Assembly: GCF_016599145.1 (NCBI RefSeq)
Contig: NZ_JAENKO010000005.1
Location: 53,122-117,121 of the forward strand
Reading direction: 5' to 3'
Source of the DNA: Tomitella cavernea
GTDB lineage: Bacteria; Actinomycetota; Actinomycetes; Mycobacteriales; Mycobacteriaceae
DNA: 64,000 nt
Of this stretch, positions 8,693 through 17,267 are shown in pieces. The notes below the pieces were generated by a model. That model was given only the letters and a program-made list of their open reading frames with translations, was not told the DNA's origin and ran no database searches. The number at the start of each line of letters is the position of its first letter. Positions within the stretch are counted from its first letter, which is position 1. The position numbers and the translations under genes were made by a program.

Positions 8693-10729
8693 TCACCGCC
8701 GTACGGCCACCACCAGGTGCCCCACCTCCTGCACCGCGAAGTGCGCCGGGTCGAACGCGGACGGGGAGAAAACCGCCGGCTCGCTCACGTCGCCCGGTTC
8801 GCGGGGCAGGCGTGAGACCGACAAGCTGTACACCCAGCCCTGCGGGGTGCGGCTGAGCACGAACACGTCGGGCGCACGTACCGGCGACGCGTCGAGCGCA
8901 GCGGCCAGCCCGTCGCCGGCCTTCGCCCAGTCGCGGATGAGCCCGTTGCGGTCGGCGAAGCCGGCCTTGGGGTTCGCATAGGCGGACGTCACCGTCTGGA
9001 AGCCCCGGTACGGGTAGAACGCCAGCAGGGAGTGGTCGTCTGTGAGCGCAACCAGGTCGCTCGCCTTCCGCCCTCCGCTGAGCGCGGAAATGGCGTCGTG
9101 GATCTCCTCTGCGGACGGGCCGCCCGCGGTGCGCTGCAGCTCGGTGCCTTCGGCGATCACGCCGTCCGGCCCCGGGGTGTTGAGTGCGGCCCGGTTCCAG
9201 GCGGGTTCGACGGTGCGCGTCTGGTAGGAAACGTGCAGCATGGACGCTACCGCGAAGGCGCCGACGAGGGCGGTGACGACGCGGGCCCGCTCGGCCGCCT
9301 GCGCACGCCGGGACGGATCGCGCACCCGCCGCCGGGCGAGCGCGGCCGCGTCGCGGATGCCGAGCACCCCGGCGCAGGAGAGAGCCAGTATCAGTAGCGG
9401 CTCCAGACGGAACGCGAGCAGCGTGGTGGACACGAGCGGCGCCAGGAACGACAGCGCGTACCAGAGCAGTGCGGTGCCGACCGCGAGGGTCAGCCCCGTC
9501 GCGACCACGTCGCGTCGCGCGCGCACCACCAGCCAGCCCAGGCCGACGGCGCACAGCGCCCCCAGGGGCGTCGCGTAGAAGACCGGGGTGGGGATGCGGG
9601 CGCCGATCTCCGGCAGGAACTTCGCCGCCGTGCTGTCCGGTTCGAGGGGGCTCGACGCGAGGAGGTACGGGACCCACACCACCGCGACGAACGGGAGCGC
9701 CGAGGCCACCGCGATCGCGGCGCCGCGCAGGAACCGGCGCAGGTGGGTGCGGGCGCGCGCCTGCAGGGCCACCGTCGCGACCACGGCTGCGAGGAACACG
9801 GCGGCCACGCCCGCGATCAGCGCGTGCGTGATCGCCGCGAGCCCCACGTAGACGCCGATCCCCGCGCACGCCCCGGCGTCGAGACGTCCGTCACGGAGCA
9901 GCCTGCGCGCCGTGCGCAGCGCCAGGACGGCCAGGGGCGGGGCCAGGGCGACGAGGATCCACGAATACGGGGAATAGGCCGCCGTGTGCAGTCCCACGAG
10001 CGCCGTGACCATCGCCAGGATCAGCGCCGTCGACGGCCGCACGACCCGGGCCCACAGGACGTGGGCCAGCGCCGCCGCCACCGCCAGGGTGACGATCGAC
10101 CAGATCTTGTAGAACTCCCAGGCGTGGATCCCGGTGGCATCGGCCAGCCGTCCGCCCACCCAGAACCAGGCCGGCGAATAGTAGGGCGGCAGGTCGGGGT
10201 AGACGGCGTCCGCGAGGGCAGGCGAGTCGGTCATGCGGGTGAGGAATGCGGTGCGGAACTGCTGGTCGCCGCCGAGCCCGTTGAGGTAGAACTTCGTGCC
10301 GGTGAGCAGCCACGACTGGATCGCGGTGCTCAGCAGCGCCGGCAGCACCCACCCGGCCGCGACGATGAGGCGTCCCGAGCCGCGGTGCGGGCGGCGGCGG
10401 CAGCGGTGCCGGCTGCAGAGGAGCACCGTGCCCGCGAGGCAGGCGGTGACCGCGAGGGTGACGAGCGATGCGACGACCGTCGGCACCTCCGACGGCATCG
10501 GGAAACGCAGGCGCCGGTAGGCGGCCTGGTAGCCGATGCTCACCGCCGCGGCCACGATCGCGGCGCCGACGATCTGCGCGACGACGGACCGGCCGAGGCC
10601 GGTCCCCGGGTATACCGGCGCGCGGGGAGTGTGGGTCGAAGGCACGGTGACGAGCGTAGCCAGAGTGTCGACGGCTCCGGTCCGGGGGAACCGCGCGGCG
10701 GCATCCCGCGGACCCTCCCGGTAGGTCAT
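8693..10729 (-). CDS. aftA: Galactan 5-O-arabinofuranosyltransferase AftA-like
   Basis: A membrane protein of about 678 residues with roughly a dozen helices and a C-terminal periplasmic domain. AftA transfers the first arabinofuranose from decaprenyl-phosphoryl arabinose to the cell-wall galactan. The region TKFYLNGLGGDQQFRT, followed by YYSPAWFWVGGR and HAWEFYKIWSI, matches the conserved first periplasmic loop of AftA as I remember it, with the acidic residue expected for a GT-C enzyme. The C-terminal block LAFYPYRGFQTVTSAYANP also matches. In mycobacteria aftA sits beside the emb and dprE genes; here it stands alone, so it could be a relocated or extra copy. The exact start is uncertain because no ribosome site precedes ATG 10729. 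Confidence 0.82.
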   Translation of the reverse strand: MTYREGPRDAAARFPRTGAVDTLATLVTVPSTHTPRAPVYPGTGLGRSVVAQIVGAAIVAAAVSIGYQAAYRRLRFPMPSEVPTVVASLVTLAVTACLAGTVLLCSRHRCRRRPHRGSGRLIVAAGWVLPALLSTAIQSWLLTGTKFYLNGLGGDQQFRTAFLTRMTDSPALADAVYPDLPPYYSPAWFWVGGRLADATGIHAWEFYKIWSIVTLAVAAALAHVLWARVVRPSTALILAMVTALVGLHTAAYSPYSWILVALAPPLAVLALRTARRLLRDGRLDAGACAGIGVYVGLAAITHALIAGVAAVFLAAVVATVALQARARTHLRRFLRGAAIAVASALPFVAVVWVPYLLASSPLEPDSTAAKFLPEIGARIPTPVFYATPLGALCAVGLGWLVVRARRDVVATGLTLAVGTALLWYALSFLAPLVSTTLLAFRLEPLLILALSCAGVLGIRDAAALARRRVRDPSRRAQAAERARVVTALVGAFAVASMLHVSYQTRTVEPAWNRAALNTPGPDGVIAEGTELQRTAGGPSAEEIHDAISALSGGRKASDLVALTDDHSLLAFYPYRGFQTVTSAYANPKAGFADRNGLIRDWAKAGDGLAAALDASPVRAPDVFVLSRTPQGWVYSLSVSRLPREPGDVSEPAVFSPSAFDPAHFAVQEVGHLVVAVRR

Positions 10730-10769
10730 GAGCAGGACGGATCCGCCCCGAACGCATCCGGCGGTGCGC

Positions 10770-11171
10770 TCAGGTGAGCACCGCCTGCGACTGGGTGACC
10801 TGGGCGACCGGACGCCCGTCATCGTCCACCAGCTCGACGACGACGGCGATCGTCCTGCGCCCCACGTGCAGCGGGCGCGCCGTCGCGGTGACGGTGCCGC
10901 CGGCAACGCCGCGCAGGAACACAGTGTTCGACGAGGTGGTGGACGTTCCGGCGCCCTCACGCAGGTTGAGGAAGGCCGCGACGGCCCCGGCGCTGTCGGC
11001 GAGCGCCATGATGGTGCCGCCGTGCAGGATTCCGCCGGCCGTGCACAGCTCCGGGGCGTGCCGCACCCTGGCCACGACCCGCTCCGGCGACGCCTCCATC
11101 AGCTCCAGGCGCAGGTGCTTGGCGAGCGGCATGAGCCCGCGCCACTGCTCGTCGGTCAGCGTGTCCGCCAT
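10770..11171 (-). CDS. Hotdog-fold thioesterase (PaaI type)
   Basis: A 133-residue hotdog-fold acyl-CoA thioesterase of the PaaI/YbgC-like group. The signature is GGILHGGTIMALADSAGAVAAF, with the HGG turn and the acidic active-site residue on the central helix, and the SSNTVFLRG strand. It probably hydrolyses acyl- or aryl-CoA esters; substrate unknown. ATG 11171 has GAGGAGG five bases upstream. It is divergent from an XRE regulator. Confidence 0.85.
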   Translation of the reverse strand: MADTLTDEQWRGLMPLAKHLRLELMEASPERVVARVRHAPELCTAGGILHGGTIMALADSAGAVAAFLNLREGAGTSTTSSNTVFLRGVAGGTVTATARPLHVGRRTIAVVVELVDDDGRPVAQVTQSQAVLT

Positions 11172-11301
11172 GGCGTCCTCCTCGGTGATGGTGCCCCGCC
11201 GACGTCCGGCGGCCGAGTCCGATTCTGCCGCGCGGAGATCACCGCAGCGATTACCTCGGAGGTCATGGCGGGCGGACGCGCCGCGGCATACCGTCGGCAC
11301 C

Positions 11302-12120
11302 ATGACGCAGACCGCCCGGCACGGCACGGATACGGTGGGCGCCCTGCTGCACCGCTGGCGGCTGCGCAGAGGCCTCACGCAGATGGACCTGGCGCTACGG
11401 GCCGAGGTGTCCACCCGGCACGTCAGCTTCGTCGAAACCGGCCGGTCGAGTCCCACGGCGCCGATGATCGTCACGCTGTGCGAGGCACTCGAAGTGCCGC
11501 TGCGCGAACGCAACACGCTGCTGTTGGCGGGCGGGTTCGCCCCCGCCTACCGGGAGCACGGGCTCGCCGACCCGCCGATGGCGGCGGTGTGCGACGCCAT
11601 CGCCCACATCCTCAAGTTCCACGAGCCGTATCCGGCTCTCGTGGTGGACCGCGGATGGGATCTCGTCGACGCCAACGGCGCGCTGACCCCGCTGCTGGCC
11701 GGCGTCGCCGACCCGTCGCTGCTGGAGCCGCCGGTCAACGTGCTGCGGCTGAGCCTGCACCCGGACGGCCTCGCCCCGCGCATCGAGAACCTGGCCCAGT
11801 GGCGGGCGCACCTGCTGCGCCGACTGGGCCAGGAGATCGAGGCCTCCGCCGACACGGGGCTGGAACGGCTGCGTGCCGAACTGCGCGGATACCCGTGCCC
11901 GGGCGGTGCCGGCACGGCCGCGGGCAACGGCGGAGCGGATGCCGGCGGAGCGGAGGACGGGATCATCGTGCCGCTGCGCCTGCGCACCGACGTGGGCGTG
12001 CTGTCGCTGCTCAGCGTCACCACGGTGTTCGGCACCCCGCTCGACGTGACGGTGTCCGAGCTCGCCATCGAATCGTTCTATCCGGCGGACGCGGAGACGG
12101 CCCGGGTGTTCACGGGTTGA
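11302..12120 (+). CDS. XRE-family regulator with MmyB-like ligand domain
   Basis: A 272-residue regulator. Residues about 12-68 form an HTH_3/XRE domain (RRGLTQMDLALRAEVSTRHVS, then ETGRSSPTAPMI). The rest matches the MmyB-like ligand-binding domain common in actinobacterial regulators (PYPALVVDRGWDLVDANGAL). The ligand is unknown; a few characterised members bind fatty acids. No ribosome site is visible before ATG 11302, so it may be leaderless. It reads towards the sugar-importer genes but has its own divergent partner, the thioesterase. Confidence 0.85.
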   Translation: MTQTARHGTDTVGALLHRWRLRRGLTQMDLALRAEVSTRHVSFVETGRSSPTAPMIVTLCEALEVPLRERNTLLLAGGFAPAYREHGLADPPMAAVCDAIAHILKFHEPYPALVVDRGWDLVDANGALTPLLAGVADPSLLEPPVNVLRLSLHPDGLAPRIENLAQWRAHLLRRLGQEIEASADTGLERLRAELRGYPCPGGAGTAAGNGGADAGGAEDGIIVPLRLRTDVGVLSLLSVTTVFGTPLDVTVSELAIESFYPADAETARVFTG

Positions 12121-12211
12121 GCGGGTGGCTGGTCCGGTGCTGCTAGCGTTCTGGCGCAACCCTCTACCCGGATCGTCCGGCACGTTCCTGCCGGTGAAGG
12201 GAACCGCCCTC

Positions 12212-13375
12212 ATGGCCTCAGTGACCTATGCGCGCGCGTCGTGCATCTTCCCGGGCTCGGAGCGCCCGGCCGTCGACGCACTCGACCTCGAGATCATCGA
12301 CGGCGAGCTGCTGGTGCTCGTCGGGCCGTCCGGCTGCGGCAAGTCCACCTCGCTGCGCATGCTGGCGGGGCTCGAGCACGTGAGCGCCGGCGGCATCAGC
12401 ATCGGCGACCGCGACGTCACCGGTCTGCAGCCCAAGGACCGCGACGTCGCGATGGTGTTCCAGAACTACGCGCTGTACCCGCACATGTCGGTGGCCGAGA
12501 ACATGGGCTTCGGGCTCAAGCTGGCGAAGACCCCGAAGGCCGAGATCACCCGGCGCGTGGCCGAGACCGCCGAGCTGCTGGGGCTCACCGAGTTCCTGGG
12601 CCGCAAACCCAAGGCGCTCTCGGGCGGGCAACGGCAGCGTGTGGCGATGGGCCGGGCGATCGTGCGCCAGCCGCAGGTCTTCCTCATGGACGAGCCGCTG
12701 TCCAACCTCGACGCCAAGCTGCGCGTGCAGACCCGTGCGCAGATCGCCGACCTGCAGCGCCGCCTCGCCACCACGATGGTCTACGTGACCCACGACCAGG
12801 TGGAGGCCATGACGATGGGCGACCGGGTGGCGGTGCTGCGCGACGGCGTCCTGCAACAGTGCGCCCCGCCCCGACAGCTCTACAACAGGCCTGTCAACGA
12901 GTTCGTGGCCGGCTTCATCGGCTCGCCGGCGATGAACCTGTTGCGCCTCCCCGTCGTCGACGGAGGCCTGCGGCTGGGCGACGCAGTGGTGCCGGTGGAA
13001 CGCGGGGTGGCGGACCGCTCCGGTGGCGAGCTGGTGCTGGGCATCCGGCCGGAGCATTTCGTCACCGTCGGAACCGAGGGCGCGGGGGACCGCGTCACGG
13101 TGGAACTGAGCGTGGACGTGGTGGAGGAGTTGGGCGCCGACGCCTACATGTACGGGCACCTCGACGTGGCCGGCGCGATCGCGAGGCAGGGCGCGGTCGC
13201 GGAGGTCCCGGGGACGGGCGCGGTGCCGGGGACCGGCGCGGCCGGATCGGCGCACCAGATGGTGGCCCGGGCGGACTGGCGCACCCCGCCGCGGCGCGGG
13301 GACCGGGTGGCCCTGGCCTTCGACCCCGCCGAGGCCCACCTGTTCTCGACGTCGGACGGGACGCGGGTCGGTTGA
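12212..13375 (+). CDS. sugC: ABC sugar importer ATPase (SugC/UgpC/MsmK type)
   Basis: A 387-residue nucleotide-binding subunit. Walker A is GPSGCGKST (about residues 38-46), the Q loop is FQNYALYPHMS, the signature is LSGGQRQR, Walker B is VFLMDEPLSNLD, and the switch His is in VTHDQVEAMT. A C-terminal OB-type regulatory domain with GIRPEHF is typical of carbohydrate importers (CUT1). It energises the binding protein and permeases encoded just downstream. The symbol follows the LpqY-SugABC trehalose system, though gene order differs from mycobacteria, where sugC is last. Confidence 0.85.
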   Translation: MASVTYARASCIFPGSERPAVDALDLEIIDGELLVLVGPSGCGKSTSLRMLAGLEHVSAGGISIGDRDVTGLQPKDRDVAMVFQNYALYPHMSVAENMGFGLKLAKTPKAEITRRVAETAELLGLTEFLGRKPKALSGGQRQRVAMGRAIVRQPQVFLMDEPLSNLDAKLRVQTRAQIADLQRRLATTMVYVTHDQVEAMTMGDRVAVLRDGVLQQCAPPRQLYNRPVNEFVAGFIGSPAMNLLRLPVVDGGLRLGDAVVPVERGVADRSGGELVLGIRPEHFVTVGTEGAGDRVTVELSVDVVEELGADAYMYGHLDVAGAIARQGAVAEVPGTGAVPGTGAAGSAHQMVARADWRTPPRRGDRVALAFDPAEAHLFSTSDGTRVG

Positions 13376-13532
13376 CGCGCGCGATACGTTTCGTGAACGA
13401 CTGTGAACGTCTGCGGACGACTGCGGGCCGGTTTCGCCACGGCCGGTAAGTCATGTCACAGTAATCGGCGACAGGCGCGCGCAGACGTGACATGCTAGCG
13501 CCGACGGAATTCGGTAAGGGGAAAGGCGAACC

Positions 13533-14822
13533 ATGCGTTCTTACATTCCACGGGCGGTCGTGGCGGTGACGGCGGCGGCCACGATCGCACTCGCCGGCTG
13601 CTCGAGCAGCGACGACGGGGGCGGGTCGTCCGCGGCCGGGGAGGGATCCGACGGCGGCAGCGGCAGCATCAGCTTCGCGATGGGATCGAATGATGCCGAC
13701 AAGGTCAAGCCGCTGATCGAGAAGTGGAACCAGACGCACCCGGATCAGCAGGTGGAGTTCAAGGAGCTGCCGGCGGACGCGGACGGCCAGCACGACAAGC
13801 TCGTCCAGTCGCTCCAGGCGGGCAACGACGACTACGACGTCATGGCCCTGGACGTCACGTGGACCGCGGAGTTCGCCGCCAACGGCTGGATCGCGCCGCT
13901 GGAGGGCGACCTCGCGCTGGATACCTCGCAGCTCCTGCCCGCCACCGTGGAGAGCGCCACCTACAACGGCAAGCTCTACGCGGGCCCGCAGAACACCAAC
14001 GCCCAGCTGCTCTACTACCGGACCGACCTCGTCGAGCAGGCCCCGGCCACGTGGGATGATCTCACCGCAAGCTGCGACAAGGCCAAAACCGCCGGCGTGG
14101 ACTGCATGGTCACTCAGCTCAAGAACTACGAAGGGCTGACGGTCAACGCGACCCAGTTCATCAACTCCTGGGGCGGGTCGGTCGTGGGGCCGGACGGCAA
14201 GACTCCCACCGTCGACTCCCCCGAGGCCAAGGCGGGCCTGACGGCGCTGGTCGACGGCTACAACAGCGACGTCATCGCGAAGCGCTCCAACGGGTTCGAC
14301 GAGGAAGCCACCAACAACGCCTTCGTGAACGGCGAAGCGATGTACGCCTACAACTGGCCGTACATGTACGACAACGCGGACTCCGACGGCAGCGGCGACA
14401 AGCCGAAGTCCGCTGTGCAGGGCAAGTTCGCGGTGGCCCCGATCGTCGGGGAGAACGGCCCGGGCGCGTCTACGCTGGGCGGCTACAACCTGGCCATCAA
14501 CGTCAATTCCAAGGCCAAGAACACCGCGCTGGACTTCATCCGCTTCATGGAGAGCCCCGACAGCCAGATGTCGTTCGCTGAGAACGCCTTCCCCCCGGTG
14601 CTCGCGTCCATCTACGACGACCCGACCCTGGCGGAGAAGTACCCGTACATGCCGGTGCTGAAGACGGCGCTGGAGAACGCCAAGCCGCGCCCCGTGACCC
14701 CGTTCTACTCGGCGGTCAGCAAGGGCATCCGGGACAACGTCTACGCGGCGCTGACCGCGGGCAAGTCCATCGATCAGGCCGTCACCGACATCTCGACGGT
14801 GATCAAGAACGCCGGCCAGTAA
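13533..14822 (+). CDS. LpqY-like sugar-binding lipoprotein
   Basis: A 429-residue extracellular solute-binding protein. A signal peptide ends in the lipobox LAGC (Cys about residue 22), followed by a Ser/Gly/Asp linker. The phrase DVMALDVTWTAEFAANGWIAPL closely resembles the mycobacterial trehalose-binding LpqY, as does the GGYNLAINV-type region near the C-terminus. It should capture trehalose or a similar alpha-glucoside and deliver it to the two permeases downstream. It has its own leader after the ATPase gene and a strong ribosome site (AAGGGGAAAGG). Confidence 0.82.
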   Translation: MRSYIPRAVVAVTAAATIALAGCSSSDDGGGSSAAGEGSDGGSGSISFAMGSNDADKVKPLIEKWNQTHPDQQVEFKELPADADGQHDKLVQSLQAGNDDYDVMALDVTWTAEFAANGWIAPLEGDLALDTSQLLPATVESATYNGKLYAGPQNTNAQLLYYRTDLVEQAPATWDDLTASCDKAKTAGVDCMVTQLKNYEGLTVNATQFINSWGGSVVGPDGKTPTVDSPEAKAGLTALVDGYNSDVIAKRSNGFDEEATNNAFVNGEAMYAYNWPYMYDNADSDGSGDKPKSAVQGKFAVAPIVGENGPGASTLGGYNLAINVNSKAKNTALDFIRFMESPDSQMSFAENAFPPVLASIYDDPTLAEKYPYMPVLKTALENAKPRPVTPFYSAVSKGIRDNVYAALTAGKSIDQAVTDISTVIKNAGQ

Positions 14823-14830
14823 CCAGCCTG

Positions 14831-14852
14831 GATCGCCCCGCGCGGGGCGATC
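14831..14852. terminator. Hairpin between binding-protein and permease genes
   Basis: A perfect 22-bp G+C palindrome (GATCGCCCC arms) lies nine bases after the binding-protein stop codon. It lacks a T tract. In importer operons such a hairpin commonly protects the upstream message or limits read-through, so that binding protein is made in excess of membrane subunits. Confidence 0.6.
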
Positions 14853-14877
14853 GGCGAGAACGGGGACGACGAAGAAG

Positions 14878-15975
14878 ATGGCTGGATCTGCCGAGGCAGA
14901 CGACGCCCGGGCCGCGGCCGGAGTCATTGACTCCGGCCGCGGCGCCCGTGCGGACATTGATCGGTCTTCCGGAGGCGATGCTCCCGGCGGCGGCGGCCCC
15001 GGCGGCGTGTTCGGGCGGCTGCGGGCGCGTGTCGCACGGTTCGACAGGCGCCTGATCTGGTTCGTCGGCCCCACGGTGCTGGTGCTGGCGGCGATCATCG
15101 GATATCCGGTGGTGCGCGCCGCCTACATGTCCTTCCAGCAGGACAAGGGCCTCGACCCGGATACCGGCATGTTCGTCCAGGGCGGCTTCGCCGGGCTGTC
15201 CAACTACAAGATGTGGCTGCTGGGCGACTGCGGCAGCGGCGCGTGGTCTTGCGTCCCCGGCACGCTGGGCCACGATTTCTGGCCGGCCGTCGGGATCACC
15301 TTCTTCTTCGCCGTCATCACCGTCTCGGTGGAGACGGTGTTGGGCATCTGGATGGCGACGGTCATGGGCCGCTCGTTCCTGGGCCGCTCGCTGCTGCGCG
15401 CGGCGGTGCTCATCCCATGGGCGATCCCCACCGCGGTCACCGCCAAGCTGTGGGCGTTCATCTTCGCGCCCGACGGCATCGCCAACAAGATCATCGGCCA
15501 CCCGATCGCGTGGACCACCGATCCGTGGGCATCGCGGTTTGCGGTCATCATCGCCGACGTGTGGAAGACGACGCCATTCATGGCGCTGCTCATCCTGGCA
15601 GGGCTGCAGATGATCCCCAACGAGCTCTACGAGGCGGCGCGCGTGGACGGCGCCTCCGCGTGGCAGCGGTTCACGCGGATCACGCTGCCGCTGGTCAAGC
15701 CCGCCCTGATGGTGGCGGTGCTCTTCCGAACCATGGACGCGCTGCGCATGTACGACCTGCCCGCGATCCTCACCGGCGACTCGGGCGCCTCCCCCACCAC
15801 CACGATGTCGATCCTCGTCACCGCCGACATGCGGCAAGGCAACTTCAACAGCGCCTCCGCGTTGTCGACGCTCGTCTTCATCATCATCTTCATCGTCGCA
15901 TTCATCCTGGTGAAGTTCCTGGGGGCCAACGCCGTCAGAACGCAGGACGAGCAACGCAAGGGAGGCGCACTGTGA
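14878..15975 (+). CDS. sugA: ABC sugar permease (SugA type)
   Basis: A 365-residue MalF-type permease with six to seven membrane helices starting near residue 60. The EAA loop that contacts the ATPase reads EAARVDGASAWQRFTRITLPLVKP. The ~50 residues before the first helix are low-complexity and contain a DNA palindrome, so the true start could be downstream of ATG 14878, although gaagaag precedes that codon. Its stop overlaps the next permease gene (GTGA). Confidence 0.85.
   Translation: MAGSAEADDARAAAGVIDSGRGARADIDRSSGGDAPGGGGPGGVFGRLRARVARFDRRLIWFVGPTVLVLAAIIGYPVVRAAYMSFQQDKGLDPDTGMFVQGGFAGLSNYKMWLLGDCGSGAWSCVPGTLGHDFWPAVGITFFFAVITVSVETVLGIWMATVMGRSFLGRSLLRAAVLIPWAIPTAVTAKLWAFIFAPDGIANKIIGHPIAWTTDPWASRFAVIIADVWKTTPFMALLILAGLQMIPNELYEAARVDGASAWQRFTRITLPLVKPALMVAVLFRTMDALRMYDLPAILTGDSGASPTTTMSILVTADMRQGNFNSASALSTLVFIIIFIVAFILVKFLGANAVRTQDEQRKGGAL
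14911..14943. repeat. Near-continuous 33-bp palindrome in sugA 5' region
   Basis: Perfect 16-bp arms (GCCGCGGCCGGAGTCA and its complement) around a single T, within the first 22 codons of the permease reading frame. It would form a very stable hairpin in the mRNA close to the start codon and could modulate translation, or serve as a dimeric protein site. Confidence 0.85.
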
Positions 15976-16952
15976 CGGCAGGACGGCACCGCGCGCCCGA
16001 CGAGGACACCGGCCCGGACCGAGCGCAGGGACCCGAAGACGGTCCGGCGGGCGTGGCGGGCGGCGGCGTGCGCGTCGCCGAGCGCCCGCGGGAATCCTCA
16101 CCCGGCCCGACGACGCACCGCCGTCCCTGGTGGCCGACCGTGCGCACCTATCTGGGCGTGGCGGTGATCCTCGTGTGGGGGCTCGCGCCGTTCTACTGGA
16201 TGGTGGTCGTCGCCTTCCGCGAGCGGTCGCACACCTACGACACGACGCCGTGGCCAACCCACCTGACTCTGCAGAACTTCGGCGATGCGCTCGACACCTC
16301 CAGCGGCAACAACTTCCTGGGCGCTATCGTCAACAGCCTCATCATCGGTGGCGTCACCACCGTCGTCGCGCTGCTCATCGGCATCTTCACCGCATACGCG
16401 CTCGCCCGCATGGAGTTCCGCGGAAAGTTCCTTCTCACCGGCGTCATCCTGGGTGCCGCGATGTTCCCGCCGGTGGCGCTGGTGACGCCGCTGTTCCAGC
16501 TGTTCGGCGACATCGGCTGGATCGGGCAGTATCAGGCGCTGATCATCCCGAACATCTCGTTCGTTCTGCCGCTGACCATCTACACGCTCACCTCGTTCCT
16601 GTCGGACCTGCCGTGGGAGCTCGAGGAGGCGGCGCGCGTGGACGGGGCCACCCGGCTGCAGGCCTTCCGCATGGTGCTGCTGCCGCTGGCCGCGCCCGCC
16701 TTGTTCACTACGGCGATCCTGGCGTTCATCTTCACCTGGAACGAGTACATGCTGGCCAGCCAGCTCTCGAACGAATCGACGCGGCCGGTGACGGTGGCCA
16801 TCGCACTTTTCCACGGGCCGAACTCGTTCACCATCCCCTACGCGGCGATCATGGCGGCGGGCACCCTGGTGACTATCCCGCTGGTGATCATGGTGCTCCT
16901 CTTCCAGCGGCGGATCGTCTCCGGACTAACCGCGGGCGGGGTGAAGTCGTGA
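15972..16952 (+). CDS. sugB: ABC sugar permease (SugB type)
   Basis: A 326-residue MalG-type permease. After a 60-residue low-complexity N-terminus come six helices. The EAA loop EAARVDGATRLQAFRMVLLPLAAP identifies the ATPase contact. The GTG start overlaps the sugA stop and has ggagg just upstream, so it is translationally coupled. It completes the importer. Confidence 0.87.
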   Translation: MTAGRHRAPDEDTGPDRAQGPEDGPAGVAGGGVRVAERPRESSPGPTTHRRPWWPTVRTYLGVAVILVWGLAPFYWMVVVAFRERSHTYDTTPWPTHLTLQNFGDALDTSSGNNFLGAIVNSLIIGGVTTVVALLIGIFTAYALARMEFRGKFLLTGVILGAAMFPPVALVTPLFQLFGDIGWIGQYQALIIPNISFVLPLTIYTLTSFLSDLPWELEEAARVDGATRLQAFRMVLLPLAAPALFTTAILAFIFTWNEYMLASQLSNESTRPVTVAIALFHGPNSFTIPYAAIMAAGTLVTIPLVIMVLLFQRRIVSGLTAGGVKS

Positions 16953-16992
16953 CGGACGGCGCGGGGAGGCCGGCGACGCGCGAGGAACCGCG

Positions 16993-17217
16993 GTGACAGG
17001 CGCGGATCGCCGGCCCACCGAGGTGGAGCGGGCACGTCGGCGGCGCGGCCAGCGGCTCGAGGCGGTGCTGGGCTTCCTCGGCTTCTTTCTGGTGGTCACC
17101 GTCGTCGCGGCGGTTCGGGCGATCGTCATCGGCGGGCCGAGCATGCTCGCATCCCTGATCCTGCTGGTGCTGCTGGCGTTGACGGGGTGGGCGCTCCGCG
17201 AGCGACTGCGGTCCTGA
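16993..17217 (+). CDS. Small two-helix membrane protein
   Basis: A 74-residue protein with a basic N-terminus (ERARRRRGQR), two hydrophobic segments (about residues 24-44 and 49-66) and a short basic tail. It starts 40 bp after sugB with a gaggaa ribosome site and a GTG, and is probably the last gene of the importer operon. I do not recognise the family. Confidence 0.6.
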   Translation: MTGADRRPTEVERARRRRGQRLEAVLGFLGFFLVVTVVAAVRAIVIGGPSMLASLILLVLLALTGWALRERLRS

Positions 17218-17267
17218 CGGCCGGTGCCCGCCCCGCGCCGGTCACCCCGGCGCCCGCCCCGCGCCAC

